64,000 nt of DNA, from positions 1 through 64,000 of the forward strand of contig CBDUYN010000004.1 in the NCBI GenBank assembly GCA_965371445.1. Reading direction: 5' to 3'. Shown here in pieces: positions 18,359 to 26,412 of this stretch. Source of the DNA: DASWIG01 sp965371445 (GTDB taxonomy: Bacteria; Acidobacteriota; Thermoanaerobaculia; Multivoradales; J023). The notes under the pieces were generated by a model that had not been told where the DNA came from, searched no databases, and was given only the letters and a program-made list of their open reading frames with translations. Made by a program: the position numbers and the translations under genes. The stretch's first letter is position 1; each line of letters opens with the position of its first letter.

Positions 18359-19848
18359 CTTACCGTCTCACCTCCGCGCTCGCCGCGGCGGTCCTCGTCC
18401 TGGCCGGTGCCGCCGCCGGCCAGTCCGGGACGCCTTTCAACGAGCGCGACGACCAGTATCGGCTCCTGGGACTGAAGCGCGCCAAGGAGGCTTTCGAGAT
18501 CGCCCAGGTACAGTACGGCCGCCAGAAGGAGCTTCTTCGCGCGGACCTCGTGTCGCAGGACGCGCTCGACAACGCCCGGCGCATCCTTTCGGAGGCCGAG
18601 GTCAACTACCAGCAGTCGCTTCTCGCCGTCGTTTTCGAGCAGCAGTACGTGGCGGTGATGGGCGCCGTCAAATACCAGAACGGCGACGGGCGCAAGCACG
18701 TCCGGCTGACGCTGGAGAATACCTCGGGCGGCGGTGCCGAATTGAAACGCCTCGTCAAGCTCGACGACGAGCTCTTTCGCTCGCTTCAGGCCGACGTCGT
18801 CCACGACGTCTACGTCTCCTTGACCAACGACGACGGAGTGATCATCTCCCAGCCCTACGAGGCCAAGCTCGAGGAGCTGCGCTACGGCGCGCCGGCGGGC
18901 CTCGACTTCGGCCTCCTCCAGGACCTCGACTTCGTCACAGTACAGCTGGCCTACGGCATGAGCGCCCAGCGGTCGGTCAAGATCTTCCTCCAGAAAGACT
19001 CGACCGTCGACCGTGTGGCGGTGCAGTCGGAGCAGTTCTCGCAGGAGGTCGAGCTCGGCGCTTCGGCGACGTTCGACCTCAGGCTGGAGCTTTTCAGCGG
19101 CACGACCGACACCTACAAGCTCGCGGTCGTGGGCTTGCCGAAAGAGATCCACCGCTACTTCGTCGAGCCGGCGAGCGGCGCGCGGCTTTCCCAGTTCAAG
19201 TTCACCGAGTCGACCCAGACGCGAAGCGCCGGCCTCGAGGTCTTCTTGCCCGACCGCGACTCCGAGGCCGTGGTGATCAACGAGCCGATCCCCTTCTGGG
19301 TGCTCGTCGTGCCGCGCCACCGGGTCGACAGGGTTCCCTGGAGCGACGAGGACTGGACGGAGGAAAAGATCGAGGGCCTCGACGTCGGCGCGGTGCGCCT
19401 GGAGCTCTTGCCGCGGGGCGTCGGAGAGCTGCGCGTCAAGGCACCTTTGCTCTACTTCCGGGCCGCCCCGGGCACCCCGGTCGAGGTGGCGCTCGACGTC
19501 ATCAACGAGGGCACGCGCCGGCTCGACAACGTCGAGCTCGAGATCGACGCACCTTTCGGTTGGGAAAAGAGCGTCGACCCGCCGGTCCTCGCGAGCCTCG
19601 ACATCGCCGAGGAGCGAACCGTCCGCCTCTTGCTCACCCCGCCCGCCGACGCCGTCGTCGGCAAATACGAGACCCGCGTACGGACGACTTCCTTTTCCGA
19701 CAACCAGCCGATCGAGGCCGCGGACAAGACGGTGACGGTGGAGATCAAGCCGCAGGTCAGCGTCGCGCCTTCGCTACTGCTCATCTTGGGTTTGATCGGC
19801 GTGATCCTGGGTGTCGTCGTCTTTGGCGTACGCCTGGCACGGAGATAG
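18355..19848 (+). CDS. NEW3-domain membrane-anchored protein of the ABC operon
   Basis: A 497-residue exported protein: signal peptide (ALAAAVLVLAGAAAGQ), a short coiled-coil-like stretch, a beta-rich middle, then an alpha-galactosidase NEW3-like domain at about 370-465 (GTPVEVALDVINEGTRRLDNVELE), and a final membrane helix (PSLLLILGLIGVILGVVVFGV) with a basic tail. So most of it faces the periplasm. NEW3 domains often accompany ABC-2 exporters. The GTG start overlaps the PDZ gene stop and 4 bp separate its stop from the ATPase gene. Probably an accessory or substrate-binding part of the exporter. Confidence 0.85.
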   Translation: MTYRLTSALAAAVLVLAGAAAGQSGTPFNERDDQYRLLGLKRAKEAFEIAQVQYGRQKELLRADLVSQDALDNARRILSEAEVNYQQSLLAVVFEQQYVAVMGAVKYQNGDGRKHVRLTLENTSGGGAELKRLVKLDDELFRSLQADVVHDVYVSLTNDDGVIISQPYEAKLEELRYGAPAGLDFGLLQDLDFVTVQLAYGMSAQRSVKIFLQKDSTVDRVAVQSEQFSQEVELGASATFDLRLELFSGTTDTYKLAVVGLPKEIHRYFVEPASGARLSQFKFTESTQTRSAGLEVFLPDRDSEAVVINEPIPFWVLVVPRHRVDRVPWSDEDWTEEKIEGLDVGAVRLELLPRGVGELRVKAPLLYFRAAPGTPVEVALDVINEGTRRLDNVELEIDAPFGWEKSVDPPVLASLDIAEERTVRLLLTPPADAVVGKYETRVRTTSFSDNQPIEAADKTVTVEIKPQVSVAPSLLLILGLIGVILGVVVFGVRLARR

Positions 19849-19852
19849 TTCC

Positions 19853-20647
19853 ATGGAGCTAGTGAACAGCGAACCGGAAAACGAATCACGCCCGCTGCTC
19901 GAAGCGGTCGGCCTCTCCAAACGCTACGAGGACGGCGTCCTCGCCTTGGACGACGTCAGCTTCGAGGTCCGGCCCGGGACGATCTACGCCATGCTCGGCG
20001 GCAACGGCGCCGGCAAGTCGACGGCCATCAACCTCTTCTTGAACTTCATCGAGCCGACGGCGGGCGAAGCGCGAATCGACGGTGTCGTGACCCATAAAGA
20101 TCCGCTTCGCGCCAAGGAAAAAGTCGCCTACCTGTCGGAGAACGTCGCCCTCTATCCGCACTTCACCGCCCTCCAGAACCTCGACTTCTTCGTCCGCCTC
20201 TCGGGACGGACGGGTTTGAGCCGCGAGGACCTGGGACGCGCGCTCCTGCGCGTCGGGTTGGAAAGCGAGGCCCACGACAAGCGGCTCAAGGGTTTCTCGA
20301 AGGGCATGCGCCAGAAGAGCGCGCTCGCCATCGCCATCCTAAAAGACGCTCCCGCGATCCTGCTCGACGAGCCCACCTCGGGCCTCGACCCGAAAGCGGG
20401 CATCGAGCTCACGCGGCTCCTGGGCGACCTGCGCGACGAGGGCAAGGCGATCCTGATGTCGACCCACGACATCTTCCGCGCCAAGCAGGTCGCCGACGTG
20501 ATCGGCATCATGAACCGTGGACGGCTCGTGATGGAGCGTTCGCGCGAGGAGCTTCAGGGCGAGGATCTGGAAACGCTTTACGTCAGCTACATGGCCGGGG
20601 GCGAGAACGCCGAGCCCTCGGAGGAGCTTGCGGCATGTTCGGCCTGA
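19853..20647 (+). CDS. ABC transporter ATP-binding protein
   Basis: A 264-residue nucleotide-binding subunit. Walker A is GGNGAGKST at residues 49-57. The signature loop is FSKGMRQK rather than LSGGQ, as is common in ABC-2 exporters. Walker B with D-loop is ILLDEPTSGLDP, and the switch histidine is in MSTHD. It would drive transport through the two permeases encoded next. The ATG at 19853 lies 4 bp after the previous stop, and its end overlaps the first permease gene by 13 bp. Confidence 0.95.
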   Translation: MELVNSEPENESRPLLEAVGLSKRYEDGVLALDDVSFEVRPGTIYAMLGGNGAGKSTAINLFLNFIEPTAGEARIDGVVTHKDPLRAKEKVAYLSENVALYPHFTALQNLDFFVRLSGRTGLSREDLGRALLRVGLESEAHDKRLKGFSKGMRQKSALAIAILKDAPAILLDEPTSGLDPKAGIELTRLLGDLRDEGKAILMSTHDIFRAKQVADVIGIMNRGRLVMERSREELQGEDLETLYVSYMAGGENAEPSEELAACSA

Positions 20648-22077
20648 TCGTCAAGAAGGAGCTACGGGAGATCCTCGGGACGCCACGGTTCGCGGCCACC
20701 TTCGCCGTGGTGTCGCTTCTCATTCTCCTGTCGTTTTATCTCGGAGCGGCCAACTACCAACTGAGCCGCGAGCAGTACGAGGCGGCGGTCGCCGAAGACC
20801 TGCGGCAGATGGAAGGACAGACCGACTGGTTGAACATCCGTCCTTCGATCTTTCTGCCGCCGCAACCGTTGGCGAGCCTCGTCAACGGGATCTCGAACGA
20901 CGTCGGACGCACGATCCGGGTCCTCGGTATGGGGGCGCTACGCCCCGAAGGAAGCCGCTTCAACGAGGAGCCGGTCCTCGCCATGTTCCGTTTCCTCGAC
21001 CTGGAGTTCACCTTCCTCGTCGTCCTGTCGCTTTTCGCGATCCTCTTCGCCTTCGACCTGATCTCAGGCGAAAAGGAACGCGGCACGCTGCGCCTCGCGC
21101 TCTCGAACGCCGTACCGCGCGACAAGTGGATTTTTGGCAAGCTCGTGGGGGCGTTTCTGGCGCTCGTCGTGCCGCTTCTGATCCCGATCCTCCTGGGATG
21201 CCTTCTCTTTGTCGTGATGGGGGTTCCCCTAAGCGGCGACGAGTGGCTGCGCCTGGCTCTGCTGGTCGCCGCGGGTATGCTTTACGTCGGGGCCTTCCTG
21301 GGGATGACGGTCCTCGTCTCGGCGCTCACGCACCAGTCGTCGACGTCGTTTCTGATCGTCCTGGTGCTGTGGATCGCGGCGGTGATGATCCTGCCGCGTA
21401 GCTCGGTGCTCCTGGCGGCCCGCTCGGTCGACGTGCCCTCGGTCGACGAGATGCTCTCGCAACAGCGGCGGCTCCGGACCCAGCTCTGGCAAGAGGACCG
21501 CGTGGCGATGCGGGAGTATCTTCAGACCGTGCTCAACTCTGGCACCGAGGACGACGACTCGCCCGCGGCGCGACAGGACATGATGAACCGTTTCAACAGC
21601 TTCATGCAGGAGCAAGGCGAGAAGCGAAACGCGAAGATCGAGGCGCTGACGGCACGTTTGGAGGAGGATCGCACGAACCGTCAGACGGTGCAGCAGGCCC
21701 TGGCCTTCGGCCTCGCGCGGCTCTCGCCCGCGGCGGCTTTCTCGCTCGCCTCGATGAACCTCGCCGGCACCGCGATCGACCTGCCGCGTCATTACCTCGA
21801 CCAGGCCAAGGCCTATCAGGAGGCCTTCGCGCGCTTTCAGAAGGAGAAGACGGGGATGTCGGCCGGCGGCATGCGGATCATGATCCGCACGAGCGACGAC
21901 GAGGAAGAGGAAGAAAAGGCGATCGACCCCAGGGAGCTTCCGGTCTTCAACTTCCAACCGCCGCGCGCGGGTGAGATCCTTCGGGGAGCGACGCTCGACC
22001 TCGGTCTTCTTGCCCTCTTCAACGTTCTTTTTACGACCGGCGCCTTCGTCGCCTTCATGCGCTACGACGTGCGGTAG
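20635..22077 (+). CDS. ABC-2/DUF3526-type transporter permease, first
   Basis: A 480-residue membrane subunit. One helix near the N-terminus (FAATFAVVSLLILLSFYLG) is followed by a periplasmic loop of about 110 residues and a block of helices from about residue 120 to 260. A second large soluble loop (about 265-445), rich in charge and coiled-coil-like (RLEEDRTNRQTVQQALAFG), precedes a last helix. This is the layout of DUF3526/GldG-like ABC-2 permeases. The motif ISGEKERGTLRLALSNAVPR after the second helix is typical of ABC-2 exporters. It pairs with the next gene, probably as a heterodimer. Substrate unknown. Confidence 0.9.
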   Translation: MFGLIVKKELREILGTPRFAATFAVVSLLILLSFYLGAANYQLSREQYEAAVAEDLRQMEGQTDWLNIRPSIFLPPQPLASLVNGISNDVGRTIRVLGMGALRPEGSRFNEEPVLAMFRFLDLEFTFLVVLSLFAILFAFDLISGEKERGTLRLALSNAVPRDKWIFGKLVGAFLALVVPLLIPILLGCLLFVVMGVPLSGDEWLRLALLVAAGMLYVGAFLGMTVLVSALTHQSSTSFLIVLVLWIAAVMILPRSSVLLAARSVDVPSVDEMLSQQRRLRTQLWQEDRVAMREYLQTVLNSGTEDDDSPAARQDMMNRFNSFMQEQGEKRNAKIEALTARLEEDRTNRQTVQQALAFGLARLSPAAAFSLASMNLAGTAIDLPRHYLDQAKAYQEAFARFQKEKTGMSAGGMRIMIRTSDDEEEEEKAIDPRELPVFNFQPPRAGEILRGATLDLGLLALFNVLFTTGAFVAFMRYDVR

Positions 22078-22090
22078 ACCCTCACCCCAA

Positions 22091-22111
22091 CCCTCTCCCA
22101 GGGGGAGAGGG
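22091..22111. repeat. GC-rich inverted repeat between the two permease genes
   Basis: CCCTCTCCC-AGG-GGGAGAGGG is a perfect 9 bp stem with a 3-base loop. Together with the preceding CCCTCACCCCAA it looks like a dispersed REP-type element. It may stabilise or attenuate the operon transcript, since translation of the last permease restarts just after it. Confidence 0.75.
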
Positions 22112-22123
22112 AGCAAGAGGTAG

Positions 22124-23584
22124 ATGATCATGTTTCTGACTTTGATGGAAAAAGAGTGGAAGTCAGTCCTCCTCTCGCCAAAGTTCGCGCTGACTTTTGC
22201 GGCCTCGGCGATCCTGATCCTGCTCTCGATCGGCGTCGGCATCCGCGAGTACCGGGCCTTTGCCGAGCAGCAGACGGCGGGACGAAGGCTCCTCGACGAA
22301 GAGCTCCAGGAGCAGACCAGCTGGATGGGCGTTTCAAGCCGTGCCTACCGTGATCCCGATCCGATGCAGATCTTCGTCTCGGGCGTCCACAACGACGTCG
22401 GCCGCGTCGCCACGATCCGCGGCTCGGTCGAGGCGCGGCTCGACCAGAGCGTCTACTCCGACGACCCGGTGCTGGCGATCTTCCGCTCGCTCGACCTGAC
22501 GTTCATCGTCCAGGTGGTGCTGTCGCTTTTCGCGATCCTTTTTACCTACGACGCGATCAACGGCGAGCGCGAGTCGGGCACTCTGAAGCTCGTTTTCTCT
22601 TCCGCCGTGGCGCGTCCGCGTTTCGTGCTGGCGAAGTTCGTCGGTACCTGGTTGGGGCTTGCCGTGCCGCTCGCCCTGCCGGTCCTTCTCGGCATCCTCG
22701 CGGTGGTCTTGATGCGAGTCCCGATGACGGGCGACGACTGGGGATGCCTGGCGCTCTTTCTTGCCGCTTCGGCGATTTATCTCACGTTCTTCATGGCCTT
22801 CGGCATCGCGGTCTCGGCATTGACGAAGCGTCCGGCGACGTCGTTTTTGGTGTTGCTCGTCAGTTGGGTGATGCTCGTCCTGGTGATCCCGCGGGTGGCG
22901 CTCATGGCGTCGGTGGAGCTTGTGCCGGTGCCGACGGTGGCGGAAATCGAGAGCCAGAAGGTGGGCTTTGAAGGCCGCGCCTGGGAGAAGCTCCGGCGTT
23001 CCCTGGAGCAGCGCTGGCGCGAGCGTCGGACCGAGATGGTAGGGCTTTCGGAAGAGGACGAGGAGGCCTACGAGGACAACCATCTCTGGGGCTGGATGGA
23101 GGAGGACGAAAAAGAACGCAAGGCCCTCCAGGCGGAGATCGCCGAGTACTCGAACCGACTGAACGAGGACTTGCGAAACCGTAAGGCGGAGCAGGAGCGT
23201 TTGGCTTTTACCTTGAGCCGCTTCTCGCCGGCGTCGGCCTACCGGCTCGTGGCGATGAACCTGGCCGGGACGGGGACGGCGCTCAAGTCGCGTTATGAGG
23301 AGGCGGCACGCGAGTACAAGCAGCACTTCGTGCAGTTCGTCGAGGAGGGCTCCGGCGGCAACGGCCACACGATTGCCGTGCGGCGGGGCGGTGGGGGCTC
23401 GCAGGTGAGCTTTGGGGGTCAGAGCGAGCTCGACCTTTCGGGCATGCCGCGGTTCGTGGCCCCGCGTCCGGGGTTGGCGGCGGCGGCGGCGTCCTCGCCG
23501 ATGGAGCTTGGGCTTTTGGCGGCGCAGAGCTTGCTTTGCTTCGTCTTTGGCTTCGTGGGTTTTCTGCGCTACGACGTCCGGTAG
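22124..23584 (+). CDS. ABC-2/DUF3526-type transporter permease, second
   Basis: A 486-residue paralogue of the preceding permease with the same layout: N-terminal helix (FALTFAASAILILLSIGVG), loop, block of helices containing INGERESGTLKLVFSSAVARP, long charged loop and a final helix. Shared phrases such as HNDVGR, SLFAILF and the closing FLRYDVR against FMRYDVR show that the two arose by duplication. They probably form the two halves of one channel with the shared ATPase. Start is ATG 22124, or 22130 two codons on. The gene converges on the HAD remnant, overlapping it by 16 bp. Confidence 0.9.
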   Translation: MIMFLTLMEKEWKSVLLSPKFALTFAASAILILLSIGVGIREYRAFAEQQTAGRRLLDEELQEQTSWMGVSSRAYRDPDPMQIFVSGVHNDVGRVATIRGSVEARLDQSVYSDDPVLAIFRSLDLTFIVQVVLSLFAILFTYDAINGERESGTLKLVFSSAVARPRFVLAKFVGTWLGLAVPLALPVLLGILAVVLMRVPMTGDDWGCLALFLAASAIYLTFFMAFGIAVSALTKRPATSFLVLLVSWVMLVLVIPRVALMASVELVPVPTVAEIESQKVGFEGRAWEKLRRSLEQRWRERRTEMVGLSEEDEEAYEDNHLWGWMEEDEKERKALQAEIAEYSNRLNEDLRNRKAEQERLAFTLSRFSPASAYRLVAMNLAGTGTALKSRYEEAAREYKQHFVQFVEEGSGGNGHTIAVRRGGGGSQVSFGGQSELDLSGMPRFVAPRPGLAAAAASSPMELGLLAAQSLLCFVFGFVGFLRYDVR

Positions 23585-23898
23585 TTGGAGCGTCCTGCAG
23601 TAGCTCGCACGTCAGCCTCTGTGGAGGGATTTCGTCCCTTGTCGAGTTTCGACGCCTTTAACAAAACTCCTCGATAGAAGCCCATCGCAGCAATACCACC
23701 CATTGAGGCCGCGCTGCGCGCCGCCTCCTCCAAACCGGTCCACGCGGCGCGGTCGGCCGAAGGGGCGGTGGCGCGGTCCACGGCGAGCGGCTCCAGGCCG
23801 TCGACGGCAAGGACCTTGTTCAGGGCTGCGGCGAGGACGGCGGAAGAGCCGACGAGGGTGCCGTCGAGGTCGAAGTGGAAGCGGACCGAGGTCGTCAT
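23569..23898 (-). pseudogene. HAD-superfamily phosphatase remnant
   Basis: The first 40 or so residues (MTTSVRFHFDLDGTLVGSS, then LAAALNKVLAVDGL) are the N-terminus of a phosphoglycolate-phosphatase-like HAD hydrolase with the nucleophile motif DLDGT. After that the family pattern is lost and the frame continues into a sequence that looks like a non-coding repeat (about 23590-23700). Only 109 codons remain of an expected 220, so motifs II to IV are absent and it cannot be active. The frame overlaps the end of the second permease gene. Confidence 0.7.
23600..23700. other. Structured, lower-GC element (possible dispersed repeat)
   Basis: Two consecutive hairpins stand out: AGGGA-TTTCG-TCCCT (23625-23639), and GAGTTT...AAACTC (23644-23669) with a nested TCGA pair. 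Base composition is visibly lower in GC than the neighbours. It has no clear gene of its own. The same type of sequence is, in my recollection, scattered in related genomes, which I cannot verify here. Confidence 0.4.
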
Positions 23899-23931
23899 CC
23901 CGGCAGGACCAAGGTCGTCCTCCCGGCAGGA
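23889..23931. repeat. Short direct repeat upstream of the HAD remnant
   Basis: Two 20 bp copies of AGGTCGTC(A/C)TCCCGGCAGGA (23889-23908 and 23912-23931) differ by one base and have a 23 bp period. The rest of 23932-24150 has no gene that I can support. Confidence 0.6.
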
Positions 23932-24151
23932 TAGCCAAGAAGCCGTCTGGGGTCTTGCTGGAGCACCGGTTCTTCGTCCCGAAGGGACCTCCGAGGTAGT
24001 GCAGGTTCCGCATGGCGATTCGCCCTCCGAGGGGCGTCCCACCTGGGACACCGACCGCGCTCCGCCGCCGTGGCCTCCGGGGTGTCGGCGGGGAAACGCC
24101 GGCATAGGTCGGCTGCGTCCTGCCCGGGCTAGGGCAGCCCGACGTGTCGAC

Positions 24152-24195
24152 CGTACGACGAGCCCCTTGACGGACGTACGACCAGGGGCTACGAT
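24152..24195 (+). promoter_or_regulatory. Promoter and candidate operator of the Phd/VapC operon
   Basis: -35 TTGACG (24167-24172), 17 bp spacer, -10 TACGAT (24190-24195), then GGAGG and the antitoxin ATG at 24225. Two copies of CGTACGAC (24152-24159 and 24175-24182), 23 bp apart, bracket the -35. That suits cooperative binding of an antitoxin-toxin complex on one face of the DNA. Confidence 0.7.
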
Positions 24196-24224
24196 CGAAA
24201 GAGCCCAGCTTGGAGGCCCCTATC

Positions 24225-24449
24225 ATGCCCATGACCGCGTCACAGCTCCGCCAGGACATCTACCGCGCCCTCGACCAGGTCATCGAAACCGGTATACCTT
24301 TGGAGATCGAGCGCAAGGGGAAGATCCTGCGAATCGTCCCCGAAGAACCGCGCAAGAAGCTTGACAACCTGAAGCGTAGAGACGGTTATCTGCTCTGCGA
24401 TCCGGAGGAGATCGTCCACATGGACTGGTCGCAGGAATGGCGTCCCTGA
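24225..24449 (+). CDS. Phd/YefM-like antitoxin
   Basis: A 74-residue protein beginning MPMTASQLRQDIYRALDQVI and continuing GIPLEIERKGKILRIVP, the beta-alpha pattern of the Phd/YefM DNA-binding domain, with an acidic C-terminal segment (DPEEIVHMDWSQEW) that should block the toxin. GGAGG 9 bp before the ATG fixes the start. It overlaps the VapC gene by 13 bp, the usual arrangement for this class. Confidence 0.87.
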   Translation: MPMTASQLRQDIYRALDQVIETGIPLEIERKGKILRIVPEEPRKKLDNLKRRDGYLLCDPEEIVHMDWSQEWRP

Positions 24450-24820
24450 TCTACCTCGACACTCACGCCGCCGCGTGGCTTTTCCTCGGCCGGGCCGATC
24501 GGTTCCCTGCGCCGGCGCAGAAGGCGATCAACGAAAACGACCTCTTGATCTCACCGATGGTGCTCGTCGAGCTCCAGTATCTCTTTGAGATCCGGCGCGT
24601 TGCCGAGCCGGCGCGGAAGGTTCTCGAAGCCCTCGAGCAGGAGCTCGGACTTGCGGTCTGCGACCTGCCGTTCCGTCGGGTCGCGGACCGTGCCCTCGAC
24701 CAGGGATGGACCCGGGACCCCTTCGACCGTTTCATCGTCAGCCAGGCGGCCCTGCGGGAGGCACCGCTCGTGACCAAGGACCAGGAAATCCACGAGAACT
24801 ATCCTCATGCCGTCTGGTAG
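24437..24820 (+). CDS. vapC: PIN-domain toxin (VapC-type ribonuclease)
   Basis: A 127-residue PIN nuclease. The acidic metal-binding residues are D8 (YLDTHAAAW), E45 (VLVELQYL), D97 (RDPFDR) and D115 (TKDQEI), so the site looks intact. VapC toxins cut tRNA or rRNA. Length and the overlap with the antitoxin gene fit a working type II system. Confidence 0.93.
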   Translation: MASLIYLDTHAAAWLFLGRADRFPAPAQKAINENDLLISPMVLVELQYLFEIRRVAEPARKVLEALEQELGLAVCDLPFRRVADRALDQGWTRDPFDRFIVSQAALREAPLVTKDQEIHENYPHAVW

Positions 24821-24918
24821 GCCTTGCCGGACACTCTTAGTCCGTTCGAGACGAAGAGGCAGCCTGCGCGGCCCGGGACAGAGCCTGCCCTACGACGGAC
24901 GTCCTTGCGGGACGAAGA

Positions 24919-24935
24919 GCAGGCGAGACGCCTGC
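24919..24935. repeat. Inverted repeat downstream of vapC
   Basis: GCAGGCG-AGA-CGCCTGC, a perfect 7 bp stem between the converging vapC and 24963-26216 genes. It could end transcription from both sides. The surrounding 24821-24962 region holds no gene. Confidence 0.6.
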
Positions 24936-24962
24936 GCTCCCAGCACGAGACCTGGACGCCGT

Positions 24963-26216
24963 TCAAGGCTCGACGCTTCGACCCTCCAGACGCAACGAGA
25001 GCGCCCGCGGCTCCTCGAAGATCGTCACTTGGAGGTGGGAGAAGTGACGCGCCATCGGCGTCAAGACAGCGACGGCGTCGCTCCAGCGCTGGCGCCGCCG
25101 CGGCGAGACGAGGGGTAGCTCGCCGACCGTCTCGGCGATGCGCCGCACCTCGCGCAGGCCGCCGTCGAGGTCGAGCCACAGGGCCCAGACGAGACGCTCC
25201 TCTTCGACGACGGGGGCCAGGTGGGCGACGAGCTCCCCGGCACGCTCGAAGCTCGAGGCGTCGAGCGCGGCGACGCTCCACTCGCCGAGCTCCGCCTGGC
25301 GGATCTCGCGGCCGGTCCACTTCAGGAGCTTCTCGCCGGGAAGCGACCAGCGGTCGGTGCCGGTCGGATAGATCGACGCCATGCCCGGCAATTCGTAGGT
25401 CGAGCCTTCGTGGTCGAACGACGAGACGCCGCCGTCGGCGGAGAAGAAGGCCATCGCCTGCGTCGGCTCGCCGAGCGCCTCCCGCTCTCCGGCGAGGACG
25501 ACGAGAAACGCCCGTAGCTCGCGGAGGCGGTCCTCGTCGGGACCCAGCTCCGGCGGCGGCGTCTCGGAGCGTACCTCCAGGAGGCCGTCGCCGAGCGTCA
25601 GGCGATAGCGGCCCGCCGGCAGCGGCGGCGAGGCCTGCCGGACCTCGGCGATCAGGAGGCTTGCCTCCTCCTCGCCGACTTCGCGGCCCGCGTCCAGGCG
25701 TGGCAGGCCCGGCGAGGCGACGCTCCAGACGTTTCCCTGCCAGGCGATCTCGACGCGCCGGCCGTCGACCGAGAGCTCCCCGCCCAGGAGCCACGGATTC
25801 GACGCCAGGCGTCCGGCGAGCTTGGCGAAAAGCGCCAGGCCGGGATAGACCTCGGCGGCGAGCGCAAAACGCTCGCCGCTCTCGTCGGCCGCGAAGACGA
25901 GCTCCGAGGCCGGCGGCATCGCGAGCGGTCCGAAGCCGGGGAAACGCGGCGCCGGCAGCCCGGCGAGGCGCGCCGCCGCTTCCAGCACACCCTCCTCACC
26001 GGCCGTCGACTTCTCCAGGTGGCCGAGGTTCTGGTGCGGAAAGGGTACCCAGAGCGCAACCGGAAACTCGTCGCTGGCGAGCAGCCGCGCCGGGAGCGAA
26101 CCCGGACGCGGCGTACCCGGACGTAGCCGTGGCGCATACCAGTACAGCAGGTGGGCGGCCAGAAGGCCCGCGATCAGCAGGGTCGTAGAGAGGCCGATCA
26201 AGATCTTTCGCTTCAT
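24963..26216 (-). CDS. Hypothetical protein with N-terminal membrane anchor
   Basis: A 417-residue protein I do not recognise. After MKRKILIGLS comes one hydrophobic helix (TTLLIAGLLAAHLLYWYA), then a soluble alpha/beta region without cysteine clusters or known catalytic motifs. Phrases such as LASDEFPVALWVPFPHQNLGHLEK and ELVFAADESGERFALAAEVY resemble the DUF3352-type pattern of anchored periplasmic proteins only loosely. The start was chosen at the ATG directly before the anchor; an earlier in-frame start would add 84 residues of low-complexity sequence. It is divergent from the exopolysaccharide operon. Confidence 0.7.
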   Translation of the reverse strand: MKRKILIGLSTTLLIAGLLAAHLLYWYAPRLRPGTPRPGSLPARLLASDEFPVALWVPFPHQNLGHLEKSTAGEEGVLEAAARLAGLPAPRFPGFGPLAMPPASELVFAADESGERFALAAEVYPGLALFAKLAGRLASNPWLLGGELSVDGRRVEIAWQGNVWSVASPGLPRLDAGREVGEEEASLLIAEVRQASPPLPAGRYRLTLGDGLLEVRSETPPPELGPDEDRLRELRAFLVVLAGEREALGEPTQAMAFFSADGGVSSFDHEGSTYELPGMASIYPTGTDRWSLPGEKLLKWTGREIRQAELGEWSVAALDASSFERAGELVAHLAPVVEEERLVWALWLDLDGGLREVRRIAETVGELPLVSPRRRQRWSDAVAVLTPMARHFSHLQVTIFEEPRALSLRLEGRSVEP

Positions 26217-26412
26217 GCTCGTCACCCGGGAAAAAGCCGCCGGACCGGGCGGTATGGTAGCCACCGCGCCGGATGCACACAAGGGCGAATCGATGTAGAC
26301 TCGCTGCGTCCACTCCTCGTGGACGCCCGAAGACCTCCGTCCCGCCCTCCGTGCCGCCGCTCTGCGTTCGGCGGTCGCGGCGGGTCCATCCTCGGCCAGG
26401 GATCCAGCCGCT

